From Bacteroidales bacterium UBA5326 (GTDB lineage: Bacteria; Bacteroidota; Bacteroidia; Bacteroidales; UBA932), in contig DHQY01000015.1 in assembly GCA_002408205.1 (NCBI GenBank), forward strand, positions 1 through 64,000: DNA of 64,000 nucleotides, given 5' to 3'. A program made the translations under genes and the position numbers. Each line of letters starts with the position of its first letter. Position 1 is the stretch's first letter. Below are positions 1 through 7,453 of this stretch, one piece after another. Under the pieces are notes generated by a model. It was not told the DNA's origin and made no database searches. It worked only from the letters and a program-made list of their open reading frames with translations.

Positions 1-1763
1 AATGCTTTTCTTACATTGGCATTGACCAGTGCGGGCAGGGTATCTGGCTTGGATTCAGCCGTAAGTGTATAGATAAATTCTCCCGGGGTTTCTATGATCA
101 TATTGCTCAAACGGTTTAAGAACAATCCAGCCTGCAGGTTAAATTTTGATTTCCAGATCCTGAGCCCCAGATCTGCCGAATAAGATGTTTCGGGCTTGAG
201 GGAGCGATCACCCAGGCGCACGTAATTGCCAAGGTCAATGAACTTGAAACGTTCTTCCAGCGAAGGGGATCTGAAAGCCCTGGCCAGATTCAGGGACAGA
301 TGAGTCTGCTCAAAGAGCTTATATAAAAATCCTGCATTGCCACTCCATGATAAACTGTTCTCACGGCCGGCATTAAAAGTTACTTTTTGGGTAGGAGGTG
401 CATCATTTCTTACCCCGTTGGTAATGATATAGTCTACATCCATTCCCTGTTCGTTTTTTACAACAATCCCGTCAAACCTTCCGCCGAGAATCATGGTCAG
501 TTTGTCGTTTAAAAAGCGTGTTTCATTCTGAAAGAAGATGCCGGCGCTACTAAAACTCGATTGTGGAATAGGGGTCTCGCCCCTGACAATGTTATTGGTT
601 TTGATTATGGTCCCGGCGGGATTCAGGATATCTACCCTAATGTGTTTCTCTCTTCCAGTCTGAAGCTTGCGGCCCCACACATCCACACCCGCGATAAGCA
701 CATTTCTGGCCGACAAATCCCATGTACTCTGTAACTGCACTCCATTGGTAAGGTGTTTCCCTGTAGGGTAAAAAACCTCCGGGGTTGTACGCTGGGTATT
801 CCCGTTGGGAAGGGTGGCCTCCGTCACGGTATTAGGCTCCATAGCCACGTCACGGACAATATATTGGGTAAAATACTTTAGTTCCAGAGAAGACCACTTC
901 TCTGTTATGTTGGATATCTGGTAACTGGCCGATAGCAAATGACGTCCAATATCTGTGTATGTTGCCGTGGCAGGTCCGGGAAAAGCATTTCCGCCCGGAA
1001 TGCCTACATTGGCAGACCAGTTGCGTTGGTATTGCATTTTAAACAGATGGTTGGGCAGGGGTTTTGCCCCGAATTTTGCCGAAATGTTATTTGTGGTATA
1101 TTGACTGTTGGGCAAAATGCCGTCCGGTGTACGTAAATCGTCCGCTTTGGCGTATGTCCCGGCTACATTCAGAAACCATTTCCGGGATCCGGTACTGACC
1201 GAGGCATAATTGGAAAACAGCCTGTTAACGGAAGCAAAACCCGATATGACATCGGCCGACACATAAGGCTTTACAGCAAAATGGCCCTGTTTAGTAATAA
1301 TATTCACAATGCCGCCCATGGCTCCGGTGCCGTACAGGGAAGACTGTGCTCCCTTGATCACCTCTACCCGTTCAATATCGTTAACATCAATCATACTGAG
1401 CGATGCCGTAAGGTCGGTGGCCGTTTCCACCCTGTTCCCGTCAATAAGGATCACCAGGCGGTCTTCATTAAAACCGCGCACATTGATGTTTGTGGCCCAA
1501 ACCCCGTCTCCGCCCCTCGAAACACCCGGTTCTTCTTCCAGAACATTGGCAAGCGTAAGGGCAGAACGTTTCTGGTAATCAGAAGAATCAACAACTACCA
1601 TGGAGACAGGAAGTTCTTTTATCTGCCTGTTGAGTCTGAGACTTGTAACAACTATTTCTCCCAGCGGAACCGGGATGGAATCATATGTATTCTGGCCGAA
1701 GGCCGTTAATGAGAAAGCGACCAGACAAAGGGTCGTCCAAAAAGAAAGGTGTTTTTTTGTCAT
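1..1763 (-). CDS. TonB-dependent outer-membrane receptor (C-terminus beyond window)
   Basis: About 587 residues are visible and the frame is still open at base 1, so the C-terminal barrel strands are missing. The ATG at 1763 begins a signal peptide ending near FGQ. A TonB-box-like EIVVTS follows, then a plug domain with VRGFNEDRLVILIDG and the VEVIKGAQSSLYG / MGGIVNIITK motifs, and then aromatic-rich beta strands (RAFRSPSLEERF). This layout is that of siderophore/haem/cobalamin-type receptors rather than SusC: there is no carboxypeptidase-like N-terminal domain and no SusD partner. It starts one base after the stop of the TM1266-like gene, so the two are almost certainly co-transcribed. An ABC importer diverges from the same intergenic region and may carry the same ligand across the inner membrane. 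The ligand is unknown. Confidence 0.93.
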   Translation of the reverse strand, partial: MTKKHLSFWTTLCLVAFSLTAFGQNTYDSIPVPLGEIVVTSLRLNRQIKELPVSMVVVDSSDYQKRSALTLANVLEEEPGVSRGGDGVWATNINVRGFNEDRLVILIDGNRVETATDLTASLSMIDVNDIERVEVIKGAQSSLYGTGAMGGIVNIITKQGHFAVKPYVSADVISGFASVNRLFSNYASVSTGSRKWFLNVAGTYAKADDLRTPDGILPNSQYTTNNISAKFGAKPLPNHLFKMQYQRNWSANVGIPGGNAFPGPATATYTDIGRHLLSASYQISNITEKWSSLELKYFTQYIVRDVAMEPNTVTEATLPNGNTQRTTPEVFYPTGKHLTNGVQLQSTWDLSARNVLIAGVDVWGRKLQTGREKHIRVDILNPAGTIIKTNNIVRGETPIPQSSFSSAGIFFQNETRFLNDKLTMILGGRFDGIVVKNEQGMDVDYIITNGVRNDAPPTQKVTFNAGRENSLSWSGNAGFLYKLFEQTHLSLNLARAFRSPSLEERFKFIDLGNYVRLGDRSLKPETSYSADLGLRIWKSKFNLQAGLFLNRLSNMIIETPGEFIYTLTAESKPDTLPALVNANVRKA

Positions 1764-1764
1764 T

Positions 1765-2010
1765 TTATATATTCTTCAAGAGTACCGATTTTACCTGGAT
1801 CCCGTCTAAGCGGCCAAGGCGGCCTGTAAGAGATCCGATCTCATCTGTGGTACCTTCAAGAATAAGGGAAATAAGACTCTTGCCATTACTCCGCGGCAGA
1901 CCTTGTCTCCCCAAAATAATAGCAGCATGTTGAGAAATGATGTCGTTAAGCAAAACGACATTCCCGTGATGATTAATCTGAATGATTACTGTTCCTACTC
2001 TCTTTTCCAT
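1765..2010 (-). CDS. TM1266-family small ACT-like regulator (iron-only hydrogenase system regulator family)
   Basis: The product is 81 residues: MEKRVGTVIIQIN at the start, IILGRQGLP in the middle, then SLILEGTTDEIGSLTGRLGRL and GIQVKS near the end. The pattern (I/V)xGRxG(I/L)P and DGTTDEIgxLtGkLG is characteristic of the TM1266 family (TIGR03959), a ferredoxin-fold/ACT-like protein named for its occurrence with [FeFe]-hydrogenase maturation genes. Its molecular function is not established. Here it is the first gene of a two-gene unit with a TonB receptor and sits opposite an ABC importer. The simplest reading is that it senses or controls supply of a metal or small cofactor. That role is inference; the family call is strong. 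Confidence 0.85.
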   Translation of the reverse strand: MEKRVGTVIIQINHHGNVVLLNDIISQHAAIILGRQGLPRSNGKSLISLILEGTTDEIGSLTGRLGRLDGIQVKSVLLKNI

Positions 2011-2040
2011 CAGAATACCTCCGGATTAGATTTATTTTTA

Positions 2041-2100
2041 TGATAATCTGTGCTTTCCTAGATCCGGCATCAATCCGTGATCGCAGCACAAGCACATTAT
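2041..2100 (-). promoter_or_regulatory. Structured 5' leader, candidate cis-regulatory RNA
   Basis: Read on the minus strand, this 60-nt stretch folds into two nested helices. The outer one pairs ATAAT+GTGCT with AGCAC+ATTAT, 10 bp with a 2-nt GA bulge. The inner one pairs GATC(A)CGG with CCGGATC, 7 bp with one bulged A and the loop ATTGATG. An asymmetric internal loop (TGTGCTGC on one side, TAGGAA on the other) separates them. It lies between a plausible -7 box (2117-2124) and the TM1266-like start at 2010, and would begin about 10 nt after the inferred transcription start. I do not recognise a cobalamin, TPP, FMN or Moco riboswitch consensus. The same pairing exists on the plus strand, so orientation rests on the promoter. 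Confidence 0.4.
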
Positions 2101-2116
2101 TACACTGTTTACCGTG

Positions 2117-2124
2117 CAAAGGTA
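2117..2124 (-). promoter_or_regulatory. Bacteroidota -7 box for the TM1266/TonB unit
   Basis: The minus strand reads TACCTTTG, a full match to TAnnTTTG. No clear TTG is seen 19-21 nt upstream, so support comes from the -7 element only. It predicts a leader of about 100 nt before the start at 2010. Confidence 0.45.
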
Positions 2125-2155
2125 ATACATTTTTTCCGGGAGCATAAAATTGTTC

Positions 2156-2163
2156 TATTTTTG
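2156..2163 (+). promoter_or_regulatory. Bacteroidota -7 box for the ABC importer operon
   Basis: TATTTTTG matches TAnnTTTG and ends 17 nt before the ATG at 2181. A convincing -33 TTG is absent. Confidence 0.45.
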
Positions 2164-2180
2164 TTGATAATTTTGATATT

Positions 2181-3143
2181 ATGCGTATTCTATCTATTCT
2201 GTGTATTCTGTCTGTATTATTTTTTCAGAGCTGCGGCAATCCGTCTAAAAAGAACGGGGCCGAAAAGTCTTATACCGTAGCTACACTGAAGGGGCCCTCA
2301 TCTATGGGGATGATAAGAATGATAGACAGTATTGCCAATGCCGGCGATACTGATATTTCAATTAAAATAGAAAACGAACCCATACAAGTCCGAAAGATGA
2401 TGCTCGACGGGAGTGCCGATTTCGCTATTCTTCCTACAACCATGGCAGCTTTAGTATACAACAAAGGAATGGACTACAGGCTTATAGCCATCCCTGTGTG
2501 GGGAACTCTCTATTTATTCGGGAACGACACAAGCATTACCAGCTGGGAAAACCTCAGAAATAAGAGAGTATATGTCATGGCCAGGGGGATGACACCAGAT
2601 GTTTTGTTCCGTTATTTACTCCAATATAATGGAATTAACCCGGAAAAGGATGTCACGCTGGATTACAGTTTCCCAACGCATATTGACCTTGCCAATGCAG
2701 TTGCCGCCGGACAGGCAACTCTCGGTGTTATCTCAGAACCTCTGGCAAGTATGGTAATATCAAGAAATAAATCAGTTCATTCCCTGTTCGACCTGAACCG
2801 GGAATGGGAAAATATTCAGGGAAGCCCTATTGCCCTGACAGCATTGCTGGTCAAGGCAGATATCATAAAAGAAAACCCTCAGAAAGTAGAGCAATTTCTT
2901 TTGGATTATGAAAAATCCTCGCTATGGGTGAACCAACAACCCGACAGCGCTGCCGCTTTAATTGTAAAGTATGGGATTCTTCCCGATCACGAAGTGGCTC
3001 TGCGGGCAATTCCCGGATCGAGGTTAAATTTTGTACGGGCACGGGATATCAGGCCTCAGATCATTTCATATCTCAACGTTTTTTATACCATGAACCCCGA
3101 TATTATTGGAGGGAAGATACCTGATGAAAAATTTTTTTACTAA
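2181..3143 (+). CDS. ABC transporter substrate-binding lipoprotein (NitT/TauT-like)
   Basis: The product is 320 residues. The N-terminus is a lipoprotein signal with the lipobox FFQSC, so the protein should be anchored in the periplasm. The body has the two-lobed SsuA/NMT1-type pattern: VATLKGPSSMGMIRM near the start, a PIQVRKMMLDGSADFAILP segment, the hinge region YSFPTHIDLANAVAAGQATLGVISEP, and a C-terminal helix with ENPQKVEQFLLDYEKSS. This family delivers small organic molecules (nitrate, sulfonates, pyrimidine precursors of thiamine) to a matching permease; the ligand here cannot be read from sequence. It overlaps the permease gene by 20 bases, and the three importer genes form one operon divergent from a TonB receptor. 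Confidence 0.88.
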   Translation: MRILSILCILSVLFFQSCGNPSKKNGAEKSYTVATLKGPSSMGMIRMIDSIANAGDTDISIKIENEPIQVRKMMLDGSADFAILPTTMAALVYNKGMDYRLIAIPVWGTLYLFGNDTSITSWENLRNKRVYVMARGMTPDVLFRYLLQYNGINPEKDVTLDYSFPTHIDLANAVAAGQATLGVISEPLASMVISRNKSVHSLFDLNREWENIQGSPIALTALLVKADIIKENPQKVEQFLLDYEKSSLWVNQQPDSAAALIVKYGILPDHEVALRAIPGSRLNFVRARDIRPQIISYLNVFYTMNPDIIGGKIPDEKFFY

Positions 3144-3879
3144 AACCAGATACATACAGCTGGCATCGGTCGTAGTTATGCTGGTCTGCTGGAAACTTCT
3201 GGCTGTCCATTTTAATTCTCCGTTTATTATCCCGCACCCCGAAGATACCTTCATGACCGTTTTGAGCTTATTTACAGAACCTGATTTCCTGATGGTTGCC
3301 GGGAGTACCGTTTTGCGAGGAATTACCGGTTTTTTAGTATCGGGCATTTTAGGCCTTGCGACGGGTATTCTGGCCGGGCTCAGCCCGGGATTCAATGCGT
3401 TCATTACTCCTATGCTTGTTACGGTCCGTTCCATACCGGTTATATCACTTATTTTATTGGCACTTATCTGGTTTAATCCCGGTTTAGTCCCTGTTTTCAT
3501 TGCATTTCTAACCATGTTCCCGTTTATTTGTACCAATGTTTCGGATGGCATAAAAAGTGTTGACCGGGGACTTGTTGAGATGGCAAAATTTTATAGAGTC
3601 GATAACCGAAGAATCATTGCGGGAGTATACCTTCCGGCCATTGTGCCGTTTATTATCAGCGGAGCATCCAGCGCCATGGGTATCGGATGGCGGGCCATAA
3701 TCATAGGCGAGGTACTTAGCCAGCCCAGATACGGTATCGGGACCCATATGCAGAATGCACAAACTTTTTTAAATGTCGACGCTGTTATAGCCTGGACGTT
3801 AATTGCAGTACTTATAAGTTTCGCTTTTGAAAAAATAATACGTTGGGCTGAACATAAAATCGTAACCTGGGTGATATGA
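3124..3879 (+). CDS. ABC transporter permease (BinPDT family, SsuC/TauC-like)
   Basis: The ATG at 3124 gives 251 residues. An upstream TTG at 3106 would add six residues but lies deeper inside the binding-protein gene, so I prefer the ATG. There are about six membrane helices. The cytoplasmic EAA loop that docks on the ATPase is visible as EMAKFYRVDNRRIIAGVYLPAI...GASSAMGIGWRA. It ends at 3879, where the stop overlaps the ATPase start as ATGA, which indicates translational coupling. It forms the inner-membrane channel of the importer. Confidence 0.9.
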   Translation: MKNFFTKTRYIQLASVVVMLVCWKLLAVHFNSPFIIPHPEDTFMTVLSLFTEPDFLMVAGSTVLRGITGFLVSGILGLATGILAGLSPGFNAFITPMLVTVRSIPVISLILLALIWFNPGLVPVFIAFLTMFPFICTNVSDGIKSVDRGLVEMAKFYRVDNRRIIAGVYLPAIVPFIISGASSAMGIGWRAIIIGEVLSQPRYGIGTHMQNAQTFLNVDAVIAWTLIAVLISFAFEKIIRWAEHKIVTWVI

Positions 3880-4592
3880 AAATGAGTCTGCAAATCAGGG
3901 ATCTTTGTAAGGCGTTCAATGATGTTGTTGTTTTTAAGGATTTTAATATATCCTTTTCCAACGACACCATTACGTGTTTATTGGGCCCTTCCGGATGTGG
4001 AAAAACCACTTTATTAAATATTCTCGGAAATATCGTTCTACCCGATAAAGGGACGCTCGTGGGTTTTGATAATAAGCTTTTTTCTTATGTGTTTCAGGAC
4101 CCGCGTTTGTTACCCTGGAAAACGGTACGAGATAATATCGAGTTTGTTTTAAGCAGGGACCTTCCGGTAAGCGAGCGCAAAAAACAAACCGACCGTCTTA
4201 TACGTCAGGTTGAATTGGAGGGATTTGCCGGCTACTACCCTTCTCAATTAAGCGGGGGCATGCGTCAGCGGGTTTCAATAGCCCGCGCATTTGCCATACC
4301 CTCGGACATTATTCTCATGGACGAGCCGCTCAAGGGATTAGATGTGGCACTTAAGCAGAACCTTATCAAATGGTTTCTGCATATATGGAAAGCAGACCGG
4401 CGTACCGTTATCTTTGTAACCCATGATGTGGAGGAGGCCCTTCTGTTGGGGGATGAAATAGTGGTATTAAGCCATCCGCCGGCCGGAATTGTTGCACAAG
4501 TGAAAATTGACGAACCGGCGGGAAACAGAGAAACGGAATCCGGTTTAAAAAACATTAAACAGCTATTGATTGACGCCCTGGGAACGGCGTAA
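3876..4592 (+). CDS. ABC transporter ATP-binding protein (SsuB/TauB-like)
   Basis: The product is 238 residues, normal for the family. Walker A is GPSGCGKTT (about residues 35-43), the Q-loop region is VFQDPRLLPWKT (the LPW form is typical of nitrate/taurine/sulfonate importers), the signature is LSGGMRQR, Walker B is IILMDEP and the switch histidine is in FVTHD. All catalytic elements are intact. It powers the lipoprotein/permease pair encoded just upstream and overlaps the permease by four bases. A hairpin with a T run overlaps the end of the gene. Confidence 0.94.
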   Translation: MKMSLQIRDLCKAFNDVVVFKDFNISFSNDTITCLLGPSGCGKTTLLNILGNIVLPDKGTLVGFDNKLFSYVFQDPRLLPWKTVRDNIEFVLSRDLPVSERKKQTDRLIRQVELEGFAGYYPSQLSGGMRQRVSIARAFAIPSDIILMDEPLKGLDVALKQNLIKWFLHIWKADRRTVIFVTHDVEEALLLGDEIVVLSHPPAGIVAQVKIDEPAGNRETESGLKNIKQLLIDALGTA

Positions 4593-4614
4593 GGCAACTT
4601 CCCCGGCTTTTTTT
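4577..4614 (+). terminator. Rho-independent terminator of the ABC operon
   Basis: CCTGGGAA pairs with TTCCCCGG (one mismatch) across a 14-nt loop and is followed by C and seven T. The left arm lies within the last codons of the ATPase gene. Confidence 0.55.
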
Positions 4615-4678
4615 CTCGCTAATGCCTCTTTGGTTCGGAACACCTCCGAATTTTCGCAAATGGTTATTAACGTTCAGA

Positions 4679-5542
4679 TTAGTGAAAAAATATTTTGTTA
4701 AACAAAGTCTCTAATTCATTTTTTACTATTTCGTAATCCGGCAACCCACCAGTAATCTGATGAGCCAAACTATTTTTCCAAGCTGCTGAAAGTTGCTTAT
4801 CATTTTCGGGATTTATGAGTTGTTTAATTCCTGTAAAAGTATGCCCTTTAAAGGCCATTTTTTTGTGAAAAGCCGCAATTATTTCCTTGTAATCAAGGCT
4901 GGCAAAATGTTTGGAAAGATACCAGATATCATAGAAATCACGAGGGGCAGCATAAGATCGCTGGATTAATGCACGCATTTTTTCGGCCAGGACTTCTTCC
5001 ATTGCATAACATGGAATTGTATCCATATTAAGGGAAAGGCTATCCGAATATGGATGATTTACGGAACGTTGTACTGTATCAAAAACCAAATGCTCATATA
5101 AGATAATTTCAATTTTGATTTTTGTCTGCCATCTGTCCGGAGATGGCGGAACAGTATTCCGGGGATGATCAGCTCCCCAGAATTTTATTATTGCCTCATA
5201 TCCCGTGAGCTTGTTATTAAAGCGTAATGGTTTTAACGATGCAACCGATACGGGGATACCGGCATTATTTTCTACAAAAGAAGTGATCAAATTAAGATGG
5301 CCTTCAGTCAATTTGAATTCCTGACTTAGCGAAGTAAAATCCAAATCTTCAGAAAACCGGTAATCGGGGAGCCAGCATTTTTTTAAACAGGTACCACCTT
5401 TAAAAATAAGTGTAGTTCTTAATTCCAGTATGTTATAAATGGCATCTATAAAATGGCCAAGAACCCAGTCCTTATCTATGGTGCTTCTGGATATTCCTTT
5501 TTGTAAAGCAATATTTTCTACTTCTCTTTTAAGTATCATCAA
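4679..5542 (-). CDS. AbiEii-type nucleotidyltransferase toxin
   Basis: The product is 287 residues. It has the DNA polymerase-beta-like core of the AbiEii/AbiGii family (PF08843): FKGGTCLKK, then RFSEDLDF carrying the metal-binding acidic pair, KIKIEIILYE further on, and the C-terminal AMEEVLAEKMRALIQR...APRDFYDIWYL. Known members transfer nucleotides to target RNAs and halt growth, and some act in phage abortive infection. It overlaps the upstream antitoxin gene by four bases, the normal AbiE order. It converges on the ABC operon. All recognisable active-site motifs are present, so I expect it to be functional. Its tRNA or other target is not predictable. Confidence 0.88.
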   Translation of the reverse strand: MMILKREVENIALQKGISRSTIDKDWVLGHFIDAIYNILELRTTLIFKGGTCLKKCWLPDYRFSEDLDFTSLSQEFKLTEGHLNLITSFVENNAGIPVSVASLKPLRFNNKLTGYEAIIKFWGADHPRNTVPPSPDRWQTKIKIEIILYEHLVFDTVQRSVNHPYSDSLSLNMDTIPCYAMEEVLAEKMRALIQRSYAAPRDFYDIWYLSKHFASLDYKEIIAAFHKKMAFKGHTFTGIKQLINPENDKQLSAAWKNSLAHQITGGLPDYEIVKNELETLFNKIFFH

Positions 5543-6339
5543 TACTGTTTATTTGCTATATCCAATAATTCATCACGGCTGATATTAAGTCTTAACTTCC
5601 ATGAGGAGATAAACTCACCTTTATTTTTACTCTGTGGATCGATTATATTGTATTTCTGGTTTTTCTGTTCTATTGCAAAACTGATAAATTCCTGTAACGA
5701 TTCTTTTTTGAAAAGTTCAGCTAAAAATCCGATACGTTTTGTTATGGCTATATTATCGATTGCTTTACAATATTGTATCATTTTTTGAGGATTTAACTCT
5801 GAAATGCTCAGGGCTCTAATGAGTTCAGCATATCCTCCTGAATATTGTGGTAAATCAAAACAGTCAATAATTGTTTTCTCAATGTCAGTTATGGGATAGC
5901 GGGTGTTTCCATAGCCATTCGAAATTATTCCGACTCTTTTTCGGGGAGCTATTTTGACAAATTTATAATTGGTTCCTAATATGGTTTTGTCACTCTTTCT
6001 GTGGGTAGTTTGCACAAATACCGTGTTTGCAAATTGTTCCGTGAGTCCATATAGATTTAAGGCTGACCAATAAGCAATAGCGCTCTCCTGCACAACGAAT
6101 GTGCCGATTACATTTTCATCCCTAAAATTATTGCGGCAAAACTTGCCCCGCTCAATACGTGATAAAATCTTCTTCCGTACAAGATTTTCAAGTATCTCAT
6201 TCAGGTTTTCGAATTTCCTGGAGAATTGCTTTTCGATATCGTTAAAGTGAAATATTTCGACTTCAAATTCCTCAAGCAAATGGATAAAATCCAGTTGTTG
6301 CTTTGAAAGGTTTGCTGATATGTAAACGCTATCGGCCAT
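5539..6339 (-). CDS. AbiEi-type antitoxin with winged-helix N-terminus
   Basis: The product is 266 residues. The N-terminal part (about 1-90) looks like the wHTH of AbiEi_4-type antitoxins, including ILENLVRKKILSRIERGKF. It is followed by the family's ESAIAYWSALNLYGLTEQ block, the YPITDIEKTIIDCFDLP segment, and a variable C-terminal region with KRIGFLAELF. In AbiE systems this protein represses its own promoter and counters the toxin, in a type IV arrangement without direct binding. The gene is first in the pair, and its ATG at 6339 follows an AT-rich region that should hold the promoter and operator. I could not identify the operator repeats. Confidence 0.85.
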   Translation of the reverse strand: MADSVYISANLSKQQLDFIHLLEEFEVEIFHFNDIEKQFSRKFENLNEILENLVRKKILSRIERGKFCRNNFRDENVIGTFVVQESAIAYWSALNLYGLTEQFANTVFVQTTHRKSDKTILGTNYKFVKIAPRKRVGIISNGYGNTRYPITDIEKTIIDCFDLPQYSGGYAELIRALSISELNPQKMIQYCKAIDNIAITKRIGFLAELFKKESLQEFISFAIEQKNQKYNIIDPQSKNKGEFISSWKLRLNISRDELLDIANKQY

Positions 6340-6633
6340 ACTGTAATATTACTCTTTGAAGAATCAAAAGACCTAAAATATGGGTCTCATCTTTCCATGA
6401 AAGGTAATTCAAAGATAAAAATAAATCTGATATTACCTGCGATTGATTCAGGCAGGGTCAATTGGAAAAACAGTAACACCCAAATCTGTGTTACACGTAC
6501 TATAATCAACTTTTTCTTTGGGTCAGTTTTTGGTAGCCTTCGATCAGCCGGCTGTGGATTTGTCCCAGATAGGTATTTTTGCCCGTGTTTTGTCGTTCCC
6601 GGCTTTGGCTTCGTCTTTTATTCCGTTTCAATG
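6340..6633. other. Intergenic region between AbiE pair and tRNA-Pro
   Basis: About 290 bases without a convincing gene. It should hold the promoter of the antitoxin gene, but I see no exact TTG/TAnnTTTG pair. A plus-strand frame (6397-6642) runs into the tRNA and a short basic minus-strand frame (6506-6631) abuts it; neither is supported. Confidence 0.4.
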
Positions 6634-6707
6634 TCGGGGTGAAAGGACTCGAACCTTCGGCCTCCACGTCCCGAACGTGGCGCGCTAGCCAACTGCGCTA
6701 CACCCCG
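6634..6707 (-). tRNA. tRNA-Pro (anticodon CGG)
   Basis: A 74-nt cloverleaf on the minus strand. The acceptor CGGGGTG pairs with CACCCCG and is followed by discriminator A. The D-arm is GCGC/GCGC, the anticodon stem is CCACG/CGTGG around the loop TTCGGGA (anticodon CGG), and the T-arm carries TTCGAGT. CCA is not encoded. CGG reads CCG codons. A -7 box lies just upstream at 6722-6729. Confidence 0.95.
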
Positions 6708-6721
6708 ATTGATTAGGGGCA

Positions 6722-6729
6722 CAAAGGTA
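6722..6729 (-). promoter_or_regulatory. -7 box for tRNA-Pro
   Basis: TACCTTTG on the minus strand ends 14 nt before the mature tRNA 5' end, a normal distance for a tRNA promoter. The upstream side is AT-rich with no exact TTG. Confidence 0.5.
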
Positions 6730-6748
6730 AATAAAAAAATTTAATACT

Positions 6749-6756
6749 TACATTTG
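6749..6756 (+). promoter_or_regulatory. -7 box abutting the D-Ala-D-Ala dipeptidase start
   Basis: TACATTTG is followed by only four bases before the ATG at 6761. If used, transcription would begin at or next to the start codon, giving a leaderless mRNA. Confidence 0.35.
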
Positions 6757-6760
6757 AAAT

Positions 6761-7453
6761 ATGAAACGCTTATTATATCTTTTTATTATTGCCGGTTTGC
6801 TGGCCGGGTGCCACAGGACCGACCCCCGAAATCCGTATAACTTACCTATTGCCAACACCATAGAAATTTATCAGGCCCAGGTGGCAGAAAATCCGGATAC
6901 AGAACTGGTGGATCTCCAGGAGATAATTCCCGGGATTGATCTTTTTATTCCCTATGCCACATCGCAGAATTTTACCGGAGTGCCCATTTATACCTCGGCC
7001 AAAGCATTCCTGTGCAAACCGGTGGCCGAAGCCCTGGCGACAGCCCAGGACTCATTAATGAAAATCGGGTTGGGATTCCGCATACTCGATGCCTACCGTC
7101 CTTACGCCGGAACACTCTATTTTTATAAAGTATATCCCGACACTACCTTTGTAGCAAATCCTGCCAAAGGATCCATCCATAACCGGGGAGCTGCCGTTGA
7201 CCTTACTCTTATAAGGCTCGATACGGGAGAGCCTCTTACTATGCCTACGGCGTTTGACTCATTTTCCGATACCGCATCTCATCTTTTTATGGACCTGCCA
7301 CCCGAGGTGCTGGAAAACCGGGCACTACTGAGGAATATTATGGAAACCTATGGATTCAGCATATATGAACCTGAATGGTGGCATTATAATTTCAGGAATG
7401 CCCGCAGCTATCCTTTAAGGGATGTCTCCTTTGAGGAATTGATGAATCATTAA
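6761..7453 (+). CDS. D-alanyl-D-alanine dipeptidase lipoprotein (M15D, VanX/DdpX family)
   Basis: The product is 230 residues with a lipoprotein signal (LAGC). The M15D zinc-site motifs are intact: SIHNRGAAVDLTL (zinc His and Asp) at about residues 145-157 and EPEWWHYNF (catalytic Glu, zinc His) near 209-217, plus the family's RILDAYRPY block. VanX-type enzymes cleave D-Ala-D-Ala. In a vancomycin operon this gives resistance, but here there is no VanH or VanA neighbour, and the lipid anchor suggests a periplasmic role in recycling peptidoglycan dipeptides. It converges on yqaA with a four-base overlap. Confidence 0.9.
   Translation: MKRLLYLFIIAGLLAGCHRTDPRNPYNLPIANTIEIYQAQVAENPDTELVDLQEIIPGIDLFIPYATSQNFTGVPIYTSAKAFLCKPVAEALATAQDSLMKIGLGFRILDAYRPYAGTLYFYKVYPDTTFVANPAKGSIHNRGAAVDLTLIRLDTGEPLTMPTAFDSFSDTASHLFMDLPPEVLENRALLRNIMETYGFSIYEPEWWHYNFRNARSYPLRDVSFEELMNH

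Noticed and set aside
1281..1709. Long plus-strand frames opposite the TonB receptor
   Set aside because: They mirror the coding strand of a well-supported gene; similar antisense frames occur across all long genes here.
2011..2110. Cobalamin or thiamine riboswitch upstream of the TonB unit
   Set aside because: Conserved boxes of these riboswitches are missing; only an unassigned two-helix structure is visible.
6506..6631. A 41-codon basic minus-strand frame starting with TTG two bases after the tRNA-Pro, which could be an integrase tail
   Set aside because: Too short, uses a weak start, and matches no integrase motif that I can see (no Arg-His-Arg-Tyr block).
6397..6642. Plus-strand frame of 81 codons between the AbiE pair and the tRNA
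   Set aside because: It runs into the tRNA gene and has no recognisable domain or promoter; composition looks non-coding.
4593..6707. Integrated island bounded by a copy of the tRNA-Pro 3' end
   Set aside because: No direct repeat of the tRNA end was found on the far side of the AbiE pair, and there is no integrase gene.
6761..7453. Vancomycin resistance determinant
   Set aside because: VanX-like dipeptidase alone, as a lipoprotein and without VanH/VanA-type neighbours, does not support a resistance cluster.
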